From NCBI RefSeq assembly GCF_030009775.1, contig NZ_JASCTH010000042.1:16666-80665 (forward strand): a stretch of DNA of 64,000 nucleotides. The letters are read 5' to 3'. This document shows, piece after piece, positions 33,950 to 42,611 of the stretch. The position numbers and the translations under genes are program-made. Below the pieces are notes generated by a model. It saw only the letters and a list, made by a program, of their open reading frames with translations. It did not search any database and was not told where the DNA came from. The stretch's first letter is position 1; each line of letters begins with the position of its first letter. Source of the stretch: Actinoplanes sandaracinus (GTDB taxonomy: Bacteria > Actinomycetota > Actinomycetes > Mycobacteriales > Micromonosporaceae).

Positions 33950-35412
33950 ACGGATGGCCGTCGGCGCCGGCGATCTACGAGATCTCCACATGGCCGTGGC
34001 TGACCGGCCTGAGCCGGCGTTACGGACGTGAGGTCACCCTTGGTGACGTGCCGGGCGAGGTCTGGGACGAGGTGGCGCTGCCCGGTGTGGACGCGGTCTG
34101 GCTGATGGGCGTCTGGGAGCGCAGCCCCGCCGGCCTGGCGGTGGCGCGGGCCGACGAGTCGCTGCAGGACTCCTTCCGGGCGGCGTTGCCTGATCTGAGC
34201 CCGGCCGATGTGGTCGGTTCGCCGTACTGTGTGCGCCGCTACCGGGCCGACGGGCGACTGGGCGGCCCGGCCGGGCTGGCCGCGGCCCGGGCCGAATTGC
34301 GGGCCCGCGGCGTCCGGCTGGTGCTGGACTACGTGCCGAACCACGTGGCGCCGGACCATGTGGCGACCTTCGAGCATCCGAGCTGGTTCGTGCAGGGCTC
34401 CCCGGCCGACCTGGCCCGGGACCCGCGGGGCTGGTTCACCGCGGCCGGGCGGGTCCTCGCGCACGGCCGGGATCCGTACTTCCCGCCGTGGCCGGACGTC
34501 GCACAGCTCAACGCCTTCGACGCCGGGCTGCGGGAGGCGACGGCGGCGGTGCTCGGCGAGATCGGGGAGCAGTGCGACGGCGTCCGCTGCGACATGGCGA
34601 TGCTGCTCACCAACGAGGTGTTCGCCCGCACCTGGGGCACCAGTGTGGGGCCGGCTCCGGCGGAGGAGTTCTGGCCGTTCGTCCTCGACCGGGTCCATGC
34701 CCGCCATCCGGACCTGGTGCTGATCGCCGAGGCGTACTGGGACATGGAGTGGACGCTGCAAAGGCAAGGCTTCGACTTCTGCTACGACAAGCGCCTCTAC
34801 GACCGGCTGGTGCATGAGGACGCGGAGTCGCTGCGCAAGCATCTCGCCGCGGACCGGGACTACCAGGACGGGCTGATCCGGTTCCTGGAGAACCACGACG
34901 AGCCTCGGGCGGCGGTGACGATGCCGGGCGGGCGGGGCCGGGCGGCGGCGGTGGCCGTCGCCACCCTGCCGGGAGCCGTCCTGTGGCACGACGGGCAGTT
35001 CGACGGCAGGCGTACGCGTCTGCCGGTGTTCCTGGCCCGTTTCCCGGACGAGCCCGCGGACCCGGACCTGGCGGCGTTCTACCGCCGTCTGCTGGCGGTG
35101 GCCGGGCCGGTGCGGCGGGGGGAGTGGCGGATGCTCGAAACCCGGGGATGGCCGGACAATCCGTCTCATCGCGACGTGCTGGCCTGGGCCTGGCATGACG
35201 AGGCGCCCCACCACCTGGTCGTGGTCAACTTCAGTGACCATTCGGCGCAGGCACGGATCGAGCTGCCCTGGCCCGCGCTGGCCGGGCGCTCCTGGCAGTT
35301 GACCGATCTGCTGGACGGCCGGGTCTTCGAGTGGGACGGCGACGAACTCGCCGGGGCGGGGCTCTACGTCGACCTGCCCGCCTGGGGATCACATATTGTG
35401 ACGCTCCGTTAA
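33946..35412 (+). CDS. GH13 alpha-amylase-family enzyme
   Basis: The 488-residue protein keeps the GH13 catalytic triad. The region LVLDYVPNHVAPDH is conserved region I. DGVRCDMAM contributes the likely nucleophile Asp216, LIAEAYWDMEW the acid Glu262, and LENHDEPR the stabiliser Asp318. The barrel starts at IYEISTWPWLT and a beta-sandwich C-domain closes the chain (VVNFSDHSAQARIELPWP). It likely acts on alpha-glucans or trehalose-like sugars. It is coupled to the GH63 gene by a 4-nt overlap and followed by the first MalT-like regulator. Confidence 0.88.
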
Positions 35413-35523
35413 TAGGACGGACACGGAAAGTCGCCGGACTATCCGATCCGGACGATGTGCGGCTTCTGCGCCCGGACGAATCTGAACGAGAAGATCAGAC
35501 GGGGTGACATCGGAGGTCGCAGC

Positions 35524-38145
35524 GTGCCCATCGAAGCGTTCACTGATCCGGACAATTCCCTTCTCGCCTCCAAATTCGTCGTCCCCGCGGCCCCGCCCTT
35601 CATGGTGGCCCGGCCCGCCCTGCTCGACCGGGTGACCGAGGGCGTCCAGGCCCCGGTCACCCTGATCACCGGGCTGGCCGGGAGCGGCAAGACGCAGCTG
35701 CTGGCCTCCTGGGCGCGCAGTGGGGCGGTGAACTGGCCGGTCGCGTGGATCACCCTGGAACAGGGCGACGAGCAGGTGACGACCTTCTGGACCTACGTGT
35801 CCGAAGGGCTGCGCCGGGCGGGGGTGCCGGTCCCGGTCGTGCCCGGCGGTGTGGTCACCCGAGCCGTCCTCGGCCGTCTCGCGGCGGCCGTCGCCGATCA
35901 TCCCAGCCCGGTCGTGCTGATCCTGGACGGAGCCTCCCAGCTTCCCGGCCGGGACTGGGCGGCCGGGCTGGAATACCTGCTCAGCCACGTGGACCGGTTA
36001 CGCGTGGTGCTCACCGGCCGCTGGGACCCGCCGCTGCCGCTGTACCGGTACCGCCTGGCCGGGCAGTTGCACGAGATGCGCACCGCCGACCTGGCGTTCA
36101 CCTTGCCGGAGGTGGACCGCCTGATGCGCCTGCACCGCGTCGACCTGGCCGAGCCTGAACTGGCCGCCGTCCTGGAACGCACCGAGGGCTGGGCCGCCGG
36201 GATCCGGCTCTGCGCCTGCGCTCTGCAGGGCAGCGCCGACGTGCGGAGCCTGGTCGGCACCATCAGCGGCGACCAATCCACCATCGCCGAGTACTTCGTC
36301 GGTGAGGTGCTGCGCCTGCAACCGCCGGAGACCCGGCGTTTCCTGCTGGAGACCAGCATGCTGGGCACCTTCTCCCCGGAGCTGGCGGCCGCGGTCACCG
36401 CCAACTCCGCGGCGCCGCGCATGCTGGCCGAGTTGACCAGGGTCAACGCGTTCGTCCAGCCGGTCGGCGCGGGCACCGGCATGTACCGGTACCACCAGCT
36501 GTTCGCCGAACTGCTGCGCGCCCAGCTCGCCTGGAGTGAACCGGACGAGGTCACCCTGCTGCACCAGCGGGCGGCGATGTGGCTGGCCGCCCGGGGACAC
36601 CTGACCGAGGCGGCCGGGCACGCGGTACGAGCCGGCGACTGGGGTGGCGCGGCCGGCATGGTGATCGACGACTACGCCTTCGGCGACCTCGTCATCGCGG
36701 GCAGCACGGGACGGCTGGGGGCGCTCTTCGCCCAGCTTCCCGAGCACCTCGAGGCGCCCGAGGCGGTGCTGATCCGCGCCGGGCTGGCGTACGGCGACGG
36801 CGACCACTCCCGCGCGGCCGAACAGTTCACCTACGCCGGCAAGCTTCTCGGCGCGCGCGGCGGCGCGTTCGGTGACGGGCTCACCCTGGCCTGCCTGCTG
36901 ATGCGGTTGCTGCTGCTGCCCTACGGGCCCGAAGCGGAGCAGGTGGCCCAGCTCGCCCCGGCCGCCAAGGCCCTTCTCGAGGGGGCGCCGGAGCACCGGC
37001 TCGCCCGGCACCCCGAACTGCGGATGCTGCTGCTCGCCGCCGAGGGTCTGGCCCGCAGCGGCAGCGGATCGGTCGACGAGGCGGCCCGCGCGCTGGCGGA
37101 GGCGGCCGAGACGGCGCTGCCCGGGGCCGAAGCCGTGCGGCTGTCCTGCCTGGAGCATCTGGCGCTGCTGGAGGCGTACCGCGGGCGGCTGGGCCGGGCC
37201 GAGACGATCGGACGCCAGGCGGTCGAGCTGGCCACCCGGTGCGGGCTGGGCCGGGATCGATGGCCCGCGACCGCCGAGGTGGCACTGGCCTGGGTGGCGC
37301 TGGAGCGCTATGAGATCGAGAGCGCGGACCGGCATCTGAGAGCCGCGCAGCCGCTCTGCGGGCCCGGGGTCACCGGCCCGGCGCCGACCGGGTTCGCGCT
37401 GGTCCGGGCACGCCGCCTGCAGACCCGGGGTGAGTTGCGGCAGGCGGTCGACGTGCTGGCCGCCGCCGGTGAGAACAGCGACGGGGCGCCCCGGTGGCTC
37501 ACCGGCGAGATCCGGCTGAACCAGGCCCGCCTGCTGATCGCGGCGGGCCGGGTGGGCGAAGCCGGCGAGTTGCTGGCCGGCTGCCCCGAGCGGGCCACCC
37601 CGGACGCGGCGGTGACGCGGGCCGCGGTTCTGCTGGCACAGGGGCAGCCGGCCGCGGCGCAGGAGGTGGCCCGCACCGTCGTCGATGCCGCCGGGGTTCC
37701 CGCGCCGGTCGCTCTCGACGCCTGGCTCCTGCTGGCGATGCTGGCGGCCGGGCGTGAGGACGCGCCCGGCGCCCGGGAGTCGTTGCGCAGAGCCCTGCGG
37801 GTGGCGGCCCCGGAGTCGTACCGCCGGCCGGTGCACCAGGTGTGGAGCGAGCTTCGCAAGCTGCTGCGCGACGACGAGCGGCTGGCGTGGCAGTACCGGT
37901 CGCTGGGAGCCGCTTCCGAAGGCGGGGCCGCGGTCACCGACCCGGTCGTGGTGGAGCGGCTGAGCCGCCGGGAACTGGACGTGTTGCGCGGCATGGCCGA
38001 GATGCTGCCGACCGAGGAGATCGCCGCGTCGATGTACGTATCGGTCAACACGGTGAAGACCCACGTCCGCAGCATCCTGCGCAAACTGTCCGCGTCCCGG
38101 CGCAACGAGGCCGTGCGCCGGGCACGGTCGCTCCACCTGATCTGA
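35524..38145 (+). CDS. Large ATP-binding LuxR regulator (MalT-like STAND), first copy
   Basis: The 873-residue regulator has the MalT/STAND layout. Residues about 10-57 lead to Walker A GLAGSGKT (50-57), with a Walker B-like VVLILDG further on. A winged-helix segment lies near ADLAFTLPEVDRLMRL, long TPR-like helical repeats run about 350-800, and a C-terminal LuxR HTH covers about 810-870 (LSRRELDVLRGMAEMLPTEE through VSVNTVKTHVRSILRKL). The GTG start follows GGAGG; an ATG-like start at 35455 is an alternative. Such proteins bind ATP and a small inducer, oligomerise and activate promoters. No inverted-repeat site lies ahead of it. It is a candidate regulator of the surrounding sites. Confidence 0.88.
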   Translation: MPIEAFTDPDNSLLASKFVVPAAPPFMVARPALLDRVTEGVQAPVTLITGLAGSGKTQLLASWARSGAVNWPVAWITLEQGDEQVTTFWTYVSEGLRRAGVPVPVVPGGVVTRAVLGRLAAAVADHPSPVVLILDGASQLPGRDWAAGLEYLLSHVDRLRVVLTGRWDPPLPLYRYRLAGQLHEMRTADLAFTLPEVDRLMRLHRVDLAEPELAAVLERTEGWAAGIRLCACALQGSADVRSLVGTISGDQSTIAEYFVGEVLRLQPPETRRFLLETSMLGTFSPELAAAVTANSAAPRMLAELTRVNAFVQPVGAGTGMYRYHQLFAELLRAQLAWSEPDEVTLLHQRAAMWLAARGHLTEAAGHAVRAGDWGGAAGMVIDDYAFGDLVIAGSTGRLGALFAQLPEHLEAPEAVLIRAGLAYGDGDHSRAAEQFTYAGKLLGARGGAFGDGLTLACLLMRLLLLPYGPEAEQVAQLAPAAKALLEGAPEHRLARHPELRMLLLAAEGLARSGSGSVDEAARALAEAAETALPGAEAVRLSCLEHLALLEAYRGRLGRAETIGRQAVELATRCGLGRDRWPATAEVALAWVALERYEIESADRHLRAAQPLCGPGVTGPAPTGFALVRARRLQTRGELRQAVDVLAAAGENSDGAPRWLTGEIRLNQARLLIAAGRVGEAGELLAGCPERATPDAAVTRAAVLLAQGQPAAAQEVARTVVDAAGVPAPVALDAWLLLAMLAAGREDAPGARESLRRALRVAAPESYRRPVHQVWSELRKLLRDDERLAWQYRSLGAASEGGAAVTDPVVVERLSRRELDVLRGMAEMLPTEEIAASMYVSVNTVKTHVRSILRKLSASRRNEAVRRARSLHLI

Positions 38146-38400
38146 GGGCGCCGTGCCACCGGGCCGTGGGCGCGAGCGCGGAGGTCACCACGATCTCGGC
38201 GCGGATCCGGACGGTCCACCGCGGCGGAGAGGCGCCGAGGGGGACGAAGTGGGGCGCACGGTGGCCCGGGCGGCAGGGCCGTGCATCGAAGCTAGTGATT
38301 GTTTCGGCCGGGAACGGCGTTCACAGCGATGGACACCGCCGGGGTCACCGTTTCGCGGACGGTGTCCACCGGCATGTCCTCCGGGGTCTTTGGGGGCAAG

Positions 38401-41031
38401 ATGCGAGATCATGTACGCGTTCGCGCGGCCGTGTCGATTCCGGTGGTCCACACCGTGCCACCGCGGCTTCCGGCCGGATTGATCTGGCGGCCACGGCTGG
38501 CCGCGGCCGTCGACACCGGCGTGCAACGGGCGGCGACGCTGCTGTGTGCCGGCCCCGGCTGGGGCAAGACCGCGCTCGCCGCCTCATGGGCCGTGGCCCG
38601 GTCGTTGTCCGGCCCGGTCGCCTGGCTCACCCTCGACGCGCAGCACAACGACCCGTACGCGTTCTGGTCCGACCTGATCCTCGCGCTTCGCACCGCGGGC
38701 GCGATCCCGCCCGGACGTTCCTTCCCGGACCGCGGACCGACCTCCGTAGCGCAGGAGCCCGCCTTCCGCCGGGCCTTCGCCGCCGGTGTCACCGGCCTGT
38801 CGGCGCCGGTGGTGGTGGTTCTCGACGGCCTGCACGAGGTGACCGACCGGCGGGTCGTCAGCGGCATCAGCGGGATGCTCCAGCATCTCTCCGAGCGGCT
38901 GCGATTCGTGCTGATCTCCCGCCGGGCGCCGGCTCTGCCCGTGCACCGGCTGCGGGTCACCGGCGACCTCACCGAGATCCGCCAGGCGGATCTCGCCTTC
39001 CGCCTCGACGAGGCCGCCGATCTGCTCGGCGTCCGGGGCCGCACCATGGCGCCGGGGACGCTCGCCGAGATCGTCCGGCGGATGGAGGGATGGGCGGCGG
39101 GTCTGCGGCTCGCCTTCGACACCCCGGATCCGGCCGGAGCCGACGAGATCGTCGAGGACTACCTGATCCGGGAGGTGATGTCGGAACGGCCCGCGGACAT
39201 CCGGCGGTTCGTGATGCAGACCAGCATCACGGACCGGATCTGCGGGGACCTCGCCGACGCGGTCACCGGCGGATCGCGGGGCCACGAGACCCTGGAGAGC
39301 CTGACCCGGGAGAACATGTTCGTGGAGCGGTCCGGCGCCGGCCGATGGTTCCGGTACCACCCGCTCTTCCGGTCGGCACTGCGACGGCGCGTCGCCCGTC
39401 AGTTGCCCGACGCGCTGCCGGAACTGCACCTGGCAGCGGCACGCTGGTACGAGCGGGACGGCAACGGGCTGTCCGCCCTCACCCATGCCATCGAGGCCGG
39501 GAACTGGGATCTGGCCGGCCGGATCGTCGTCCGGCGAGGGCTGCCGCTGTTCGGCTCCGCCGACCGCCAGGAATTCACCGACGTGCTCCGCCGTATCCCG
39601 CCGGCGCGGCTCACGGAGACGGCCGAACTCGCGGTGTGCGCGATCCTCCTCGCCTACGCCAGGGGCGATCTCGCCGCGGTGCCGCATCGCCTCGCTCTGG
39701 CCCGCGCCCTGCTCGTGAACCGTGACGAGGCGGCACGTTCCGAGGTCAGCATGGCGCTCGCGCTTCTGGAGGCCAGCGTGGTCACCCGGTGGCACGGCGA
39801 CATGCCGCGTCTCGCCCGGTCCTCCACCGACCTGCTCGGCGACCTCGCCCGGCTCTCCTGGGACCAGGCGCCGTCACTTCTGCAGTACCGGGCCATGACG
39901 CTGAACAACAAGGGCGCCGCCCTGCTCTGGAGCGACCGCTTCGACCGGGCCGACCGCTACCTGTGGGCGGCGGTGACCGCCGCCCGGACCGCGAGATCCC
40001 CGATCTTCGAGATCAACTCGCTGGCGCTGCTCGCCCAGTTGGCCGTTCAGCAGGGCGCGCTGCGGGAGGCCGCGGAGCACGCGGCGGCGGCCGACGGCAT
40101 CGCCTGCCGGATCGACGCGCGGGGCCGGATCGCGGTCGCGCCGGCCTACCTGGCTCAAGCGATGATCGAGTCGGAGCGGGGCCGGGAGCCCGAGGCCGAG
40201 GATGCGCTGCGCCACGGGCTGCACGCCATGGGGGCGATCCCGGAAGCGGCTCTGTCGATCGTGGCCGGTCTGATCCGGGTGCGGCTCACCCTGGACCGCG
40301 GCGAGGCGGCGAGCGCCCGGGCGATGCTGACCCAGCTGCGGACCGAGGCCGGGCCGCCGCTGGCCGCCCCGCTGCTGGACCGCCTGCTCGACCTCGCGGG
40401 CGCGGAGATCCGGCTCGCGCTGGGCGATCCGGAACCGGTCCTGGTGAGGTACGGCGGCCGGCCGGACCTCTCCGCCGCCGAGCAGGTCTGCCTGGCCCGG
40501 GCACACCTCGCCGGAGGCGACCTGCCGGCCGCCGAACGTCTGCTGGAGTCGGTGCGGCACGGCTCGGACCGGGTCTCCGCGGTCGGCGCCTGGATCCTCA
40601 CCGCGCTCGCCGCCGACACCCAGGGCCGCAGCTCGGCGGCGAGCGAGGCTCTCTCGATGGCTCTGGCGCACGCCGAGCCGGATCGGATCCGCCGGCCGTT
40701 CCGCACCTACGACGCTCAACGGGTGCTGGTCCTGGCGGAGCGCCAGCAGTGGCTCACCGAACTGCGCGGCGCCGCCGGTGACAGCGTGCTCGGCGAGATC
40801 ACCGCCGAGATCCCGGTGATCGCCTCAGCGCCGGCCGTCGAACCGCTTAGCGAACGCGAGGTGGACGTGCTGCAGTTCATGCCCACCGTGCTGACCGCGG
40901 CGGAGATCGCCAAGAACCTGGGCATCTCGGTGAACACCGTGAAAGCGCACATGCGGTCGATCTATCGCAAGCTCGGCGCCGGGCGCCGGCGTGAAGCCGT
41001 GGTCACCGCCCGCCAGGCCGGACTGATCTGA
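38401..41031 (+). CDS. Large ATP-binding LuxR regulator (MalT-like STAND), second copy
   Basis: The 876-residue protein is a diverged paralog of the preceding gene: Walker A GPGWGKTA (51-58), VVVVLDGLHEV as Walker B, a winged-helix region at EIRQADLAFRLDEAADLLGV, TPR-like repeats, and a LuxR HTH (LSEREVDVLQFMPTVLTAAE through ISVNTVKAHMRSIYRKL). I chose the ATG before RDHVRVRA, preceded by GGGGGC; the frame extends to 38299 with further possible starts. The pair of MalT-like genes sits between the glycosidase operon and the hdeD/arc genes, in the middle of the region rich in inverted repeats. Confidence 0.87.
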   Translation: MRDHVRVRAAVSIPVVHTVPPRLPAGLIWRPRLAAAVDTGVQRAATLLCAGPGWGKTALAASWAVARSLSGPVAWLTLDAQHNDPYAFWSDLILALRTAGAIPPGRSFPDRGPTSVAQEPAFRRAFAAGVTGLSAPVVVVLDGLHEVTDRRVVSGISGMLQHLSERLRFVLISRRAPALPVHRLRVTGDLTEIRQADLAFRLDEAADLLGVRGRTMAPGTLAEIVRRMEGWAAGLRLAFDTPDPAGADEIVEDYLIREVMSERPADIRRFVMQTSITDRICGDLADAVTGGSRGHETLESLTRENMFVERSGAGRWFRYHPLFRSALRRRVARQLPDALPELHLAAARWYERDGNGLSALTHAIEAGNWDLAGRIVVRRGLPLFGSADRQEFTDVLRRIPPARLTETAELAVCAILLAYARGDLAAVPHRLALARALLVNRDEAARSEVSMALALLEASVVTRWHGDMPRLARSSTDLLGDLARLSWDQAPSLLQYRAMTLNNKGAALLWSDRFDRADRYLWAAVTAARTARSPIFEINSLALLAQLAVQQGALREAAEHAAAADGIACRIDARGRIAVAPAYLAQAMIESERGREPEAEDALRHGLHAMGAIPEAALSIVAGLIRVRLTLDRGEAASARAMLTQLRTEAGPPLAAPLLDRLLDLAGAEIRLALGDPEPVLVRYGGRPDLSAAEQVCLARAHLAGGDLPAAERLLESVRHGSDRVSAVGAWILTALAADTQGRSSAASEALSMALAHAEPDRIRRPFRTYDAQRVLVLAERQQWLTELRGAAGDSVLGEITAEIPVIASAPAVEPLSEREVDVLQFMPTVLTAAEIAKNLGISVNTVKAHMRSIYRKLGAGRRREAVVTARQAGLI

Positions 41032-41036
41032 GCGGC

Positions 41037-41055
41037 CTCACCCACCCGGGGTGAT
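41037..41055 (+). promoter_or_regulatory. 19-bp inverted repeat, site 10
   Basis: CTCACCCACCCGGGGTGAT is a nearly symmetric copy, ending 34 nt before the HdeD ATG, which lacks a Shine-Dalgarno. Its right half is part of the larger dyad at 41049-41078. Confidence 0.7.
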
Positions 41056-41078
41056 GCCGGTGGATGCCGGCATCACCC
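41049..41078 (+). promoter_or_regulatory. 30-bp dyad overlapping site 10
   Basis: Two perfect 12-base arms (41049-41060 and 41067-41078) flank TGGATG. The second arm brings an extra ATCACCC half-site, so three half-sites lie in tandem. It could terminate the upstream LuxR gene, but if HdeD is leaderless the dyad is not transcribed with it and acts at the DNA level. Confidence 0.5.
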
Positions 41079-41089
41079 AGCCTGGGCCC

Positions 41090-41665
41090 ATGACCGACAC
41101 CGCGGCGCAAACCTTGCCCGACACCGCCGGCGAGCTACGCTCGCTGCCCTTCCCCTGGTGGACCGTTCTGCTCACCGGCCTGTGCGCGGTGGCGCTCGGG
41201 CTCGCCGTGCTGATCTGGCCGGACCTCTCGCTGCGGATCATGGCCGCGCTCACCGGCGTCTGGCTGTTGCTCTCCGGCCTGGTCCGGATCATCGTGGCGT
41301 TCCTGCCCACCGGTGGCGGCGTCGGCCGGCACCTGCTGTCCGGCGTCGTCGGCCTCCTGTCGCTGGTCGCCGGGCTGTTCTGCGTGCGGAACCTGGTCAC
41401 CGGCCTGGCCGTGCTGGCAGTCGTCTTCGCGGCCACCTGGATCCTCAGCGGGCTGGCCCTGGTGCCGGCGGCCGTTGCCGCCCACGGCGCCCAGCGTGCC
41501 GTACTCGTGGTCGTGGTCGTGATCTCCATCGCGGCCGGAACCGTCTTCGTCATCACACCCACGCTGTCGCTCGGCGCCCTGGTGCTGATGACCGGCATCG
41601 GCAGCCTGGTCGTGGGCCTCGCCGAGGTGGTGCTCGCCTTCTACCTGCGCGGCGTCCGGCAGTGA
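41090..41665 (+). CDS. HdeD-family (DUF308) membrane protein
   Basis: The 191-residue protein has six membrane segments in three hairpins, matching the DUF308/HdeD family: WWTVLLTGLCAVALGLAVLI, IMAALTGVWLLLSGLVRIIV, GVVGLLSLVAGLFCVRNLV and later VLMTGIGSLVVGLAEVVLA. HdeD is linked to acid resistance in enterobacteria; the role here is unknown. The ATG before TDTAAQTL has no Shine-Dalgarno. Most of the gene is covered antisense by the open C-terminal extension of the convergent YihY gene. Confidence 0.85.
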   Translation: MTDTAAQTLPDTAGELRSLPFPWWTVLLTGLCAVALGLAVLIWPDLSLRIMAALTGVWLLLSGLVRIIVAFLPTGGGVGRHLLSGVVGLLSLVAGLFCVRNLVTGLAVLAVVFAATWILSGLALVPAAVAAHGAQRAVLVVVVVISIAAGTVFVITPTLSLGALVLMTGIGSLVVGLAEVVLAFYLRGVRQ

Positions 41666-42499
41666 CCACGGCCGCGTGATCGCCCGGCCCAGCACGGCGG
41701 AGAGCAGCAGGCAGAACGAGAGCACATAGAGCCAGCCGATGTAGGTGAAAGCCAGGCCGATGGTCCCGTACCGGTCGGTGCTGGACTGGAGGGCCCGCGG
41801 CAGGTAGATGGTGCCGGCCGCGCGCACTCCCACCATGATCAGCGCGAACGTGGCGCCGGCGGGCAGCAGCCGCCGCCACGGCACCACCGGCCCGAGCAGG
41901 ATCCGTGGCAGCAGGACGGCGAGCGCGATGTCGGCCAGCCCGGCGAGGACCACCGCGCCGATCCGCGGGGCGGGCATCGTGCCGGTCAGGCCGCTGAGCA
42001 GCCGCGCGGCGATCAGGAAACCCGCCAGCAGCAGGACGGTGCCGATCTGCCAGCCCGTCGAGGCCGCGCCGGCGCGGCGTCCCGGCACCCGCCAGACCAT
42101 CCGGTACGCCCGTACCAGCGCCCGCGCCAAGCCGGTCGCCGACAGGATCACGATGAGGCAGCCGGCCAGCCCGAACGCGTTGCTCCGGCTGCCGCTCAAC
42201 GCCTCGCCCATCAACCGCGCGCTGGCATCCGGCAGCCGGACCAGATCGTCCAGATGCTCGCCGGCCCGGCCGCCGAGCAGCGCCCCCAGCATGATCAGCA
42301 GCGGGAAGACCGAGGTGAAGGCCTGTGCCGCCAGCGTCATCGAGCGATCGAAGATCTGCACCCGGCCCAGTTCGCCGAGGATGTGCAGCAGCACGCCCCC
42401 GGCCCGGTTCCGCAGGACGGCGGCGGCCCGAGCCCGGAACCTGAGCGGGACGGCGGCGAGCATTCTCCCGGCGGCGAGGTCACGGTCAGGCTCGGTCAC
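41135..42499 (-). CDS. YihY/BrkB-family membrane protein with antisense tail
   Basis: Residues about 40-270 are a YihY/BrkB protein (formerly called RNase BN): DRSMTLAAQAFTSVFPLLIM, then SATGLARALVRAYRMVWRVP and the closing YGTIGLAFTYIGWLYVLSFC. The normal family end is near RAITRPWSLP (about codon 275). The frame then stays open for about 180 more codons of low-complexity E/Q/H/G/D-rich sequence antisense to hdeD. Either a stop was lost or a frameshift occurred near 41680; the tail is probably not conserved protein. The GTG start before TEPDRD lies 34 nt from the shared site 11 and has no clear Shine-Dalgarno. Confidence 0.7.
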   Translation of the reverse strand: MTEPDRDLAAGRMLAAVPLRFRARAAAVLRNRAGGVLLHILGELGRVQIFDRSMTLAAQAFTSVFPLLIMLGALLGGRAGEHLDDLVRLPDASARLMGEALSGSRSNAFGLAGCLIVILSATGLARALVRAYRMVWRVPGRRAGAASTGWQIGTVLLLAGFLIAARLLSGLTGTMPAPRIGAVVLAGLADIALAVLLPRILLGPVVPWRRLLPAGATFALIMVGVRAAGTIYLPRALQSSTDRYGTIGLAFTYIGWLYVLSFCLLLSAVLGRAITRPWSLPDAAQVEGEHHLGEAHDQAADAGHQHQGAERQRGCDDEDGSGRDGDHDHDHEYGTLGAVGGNGRRHQGQPAEDPGGREDDCQHGQAGDQVPHAEQPGDQRQEADDAGQQVPADAATGGQERHDDPDQAGEQQPDAGERGHDPQREVRPDQHGEPERHRAQAGEQNGPPGEGQRA

Positions 42500-42533
42500 C
42501 CCGCCATGGTCGGCGGCCGGAACGACCGGCGGC

Positions 42534-42552
42534 ATCATCCGCCGGGGGTGAG
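42534..42552. promoter_or_regulatory. 19-bp inverted repeat, site 11, shared by divergent genes
   Basis: ATCATCCGCCGGGGGTGAG is the only copy between the divergent YihY gene (34 nt from its GTG) and the glutamine amidotransferase gene (59 nt from its ATG). The two distances are exactly the two spacing classes seen elsewhere. Confidence 0.75.
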
Positions 42553-42611
42553 CCCGGCCCGCCGCCGGGACGGAGACGATGGCGGCCACCCCTTCACCGA
42601 GGAGATCCGCC

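Noticed and set aside
35441..35460. ATCCGATCCGGA dyad upstream of the first MalT-like gene as an autoregulatory site
   Set aside because: It does not match the TCATCC/GGATGA half-sites or spacing; no island motif lies ahead of either regulator.
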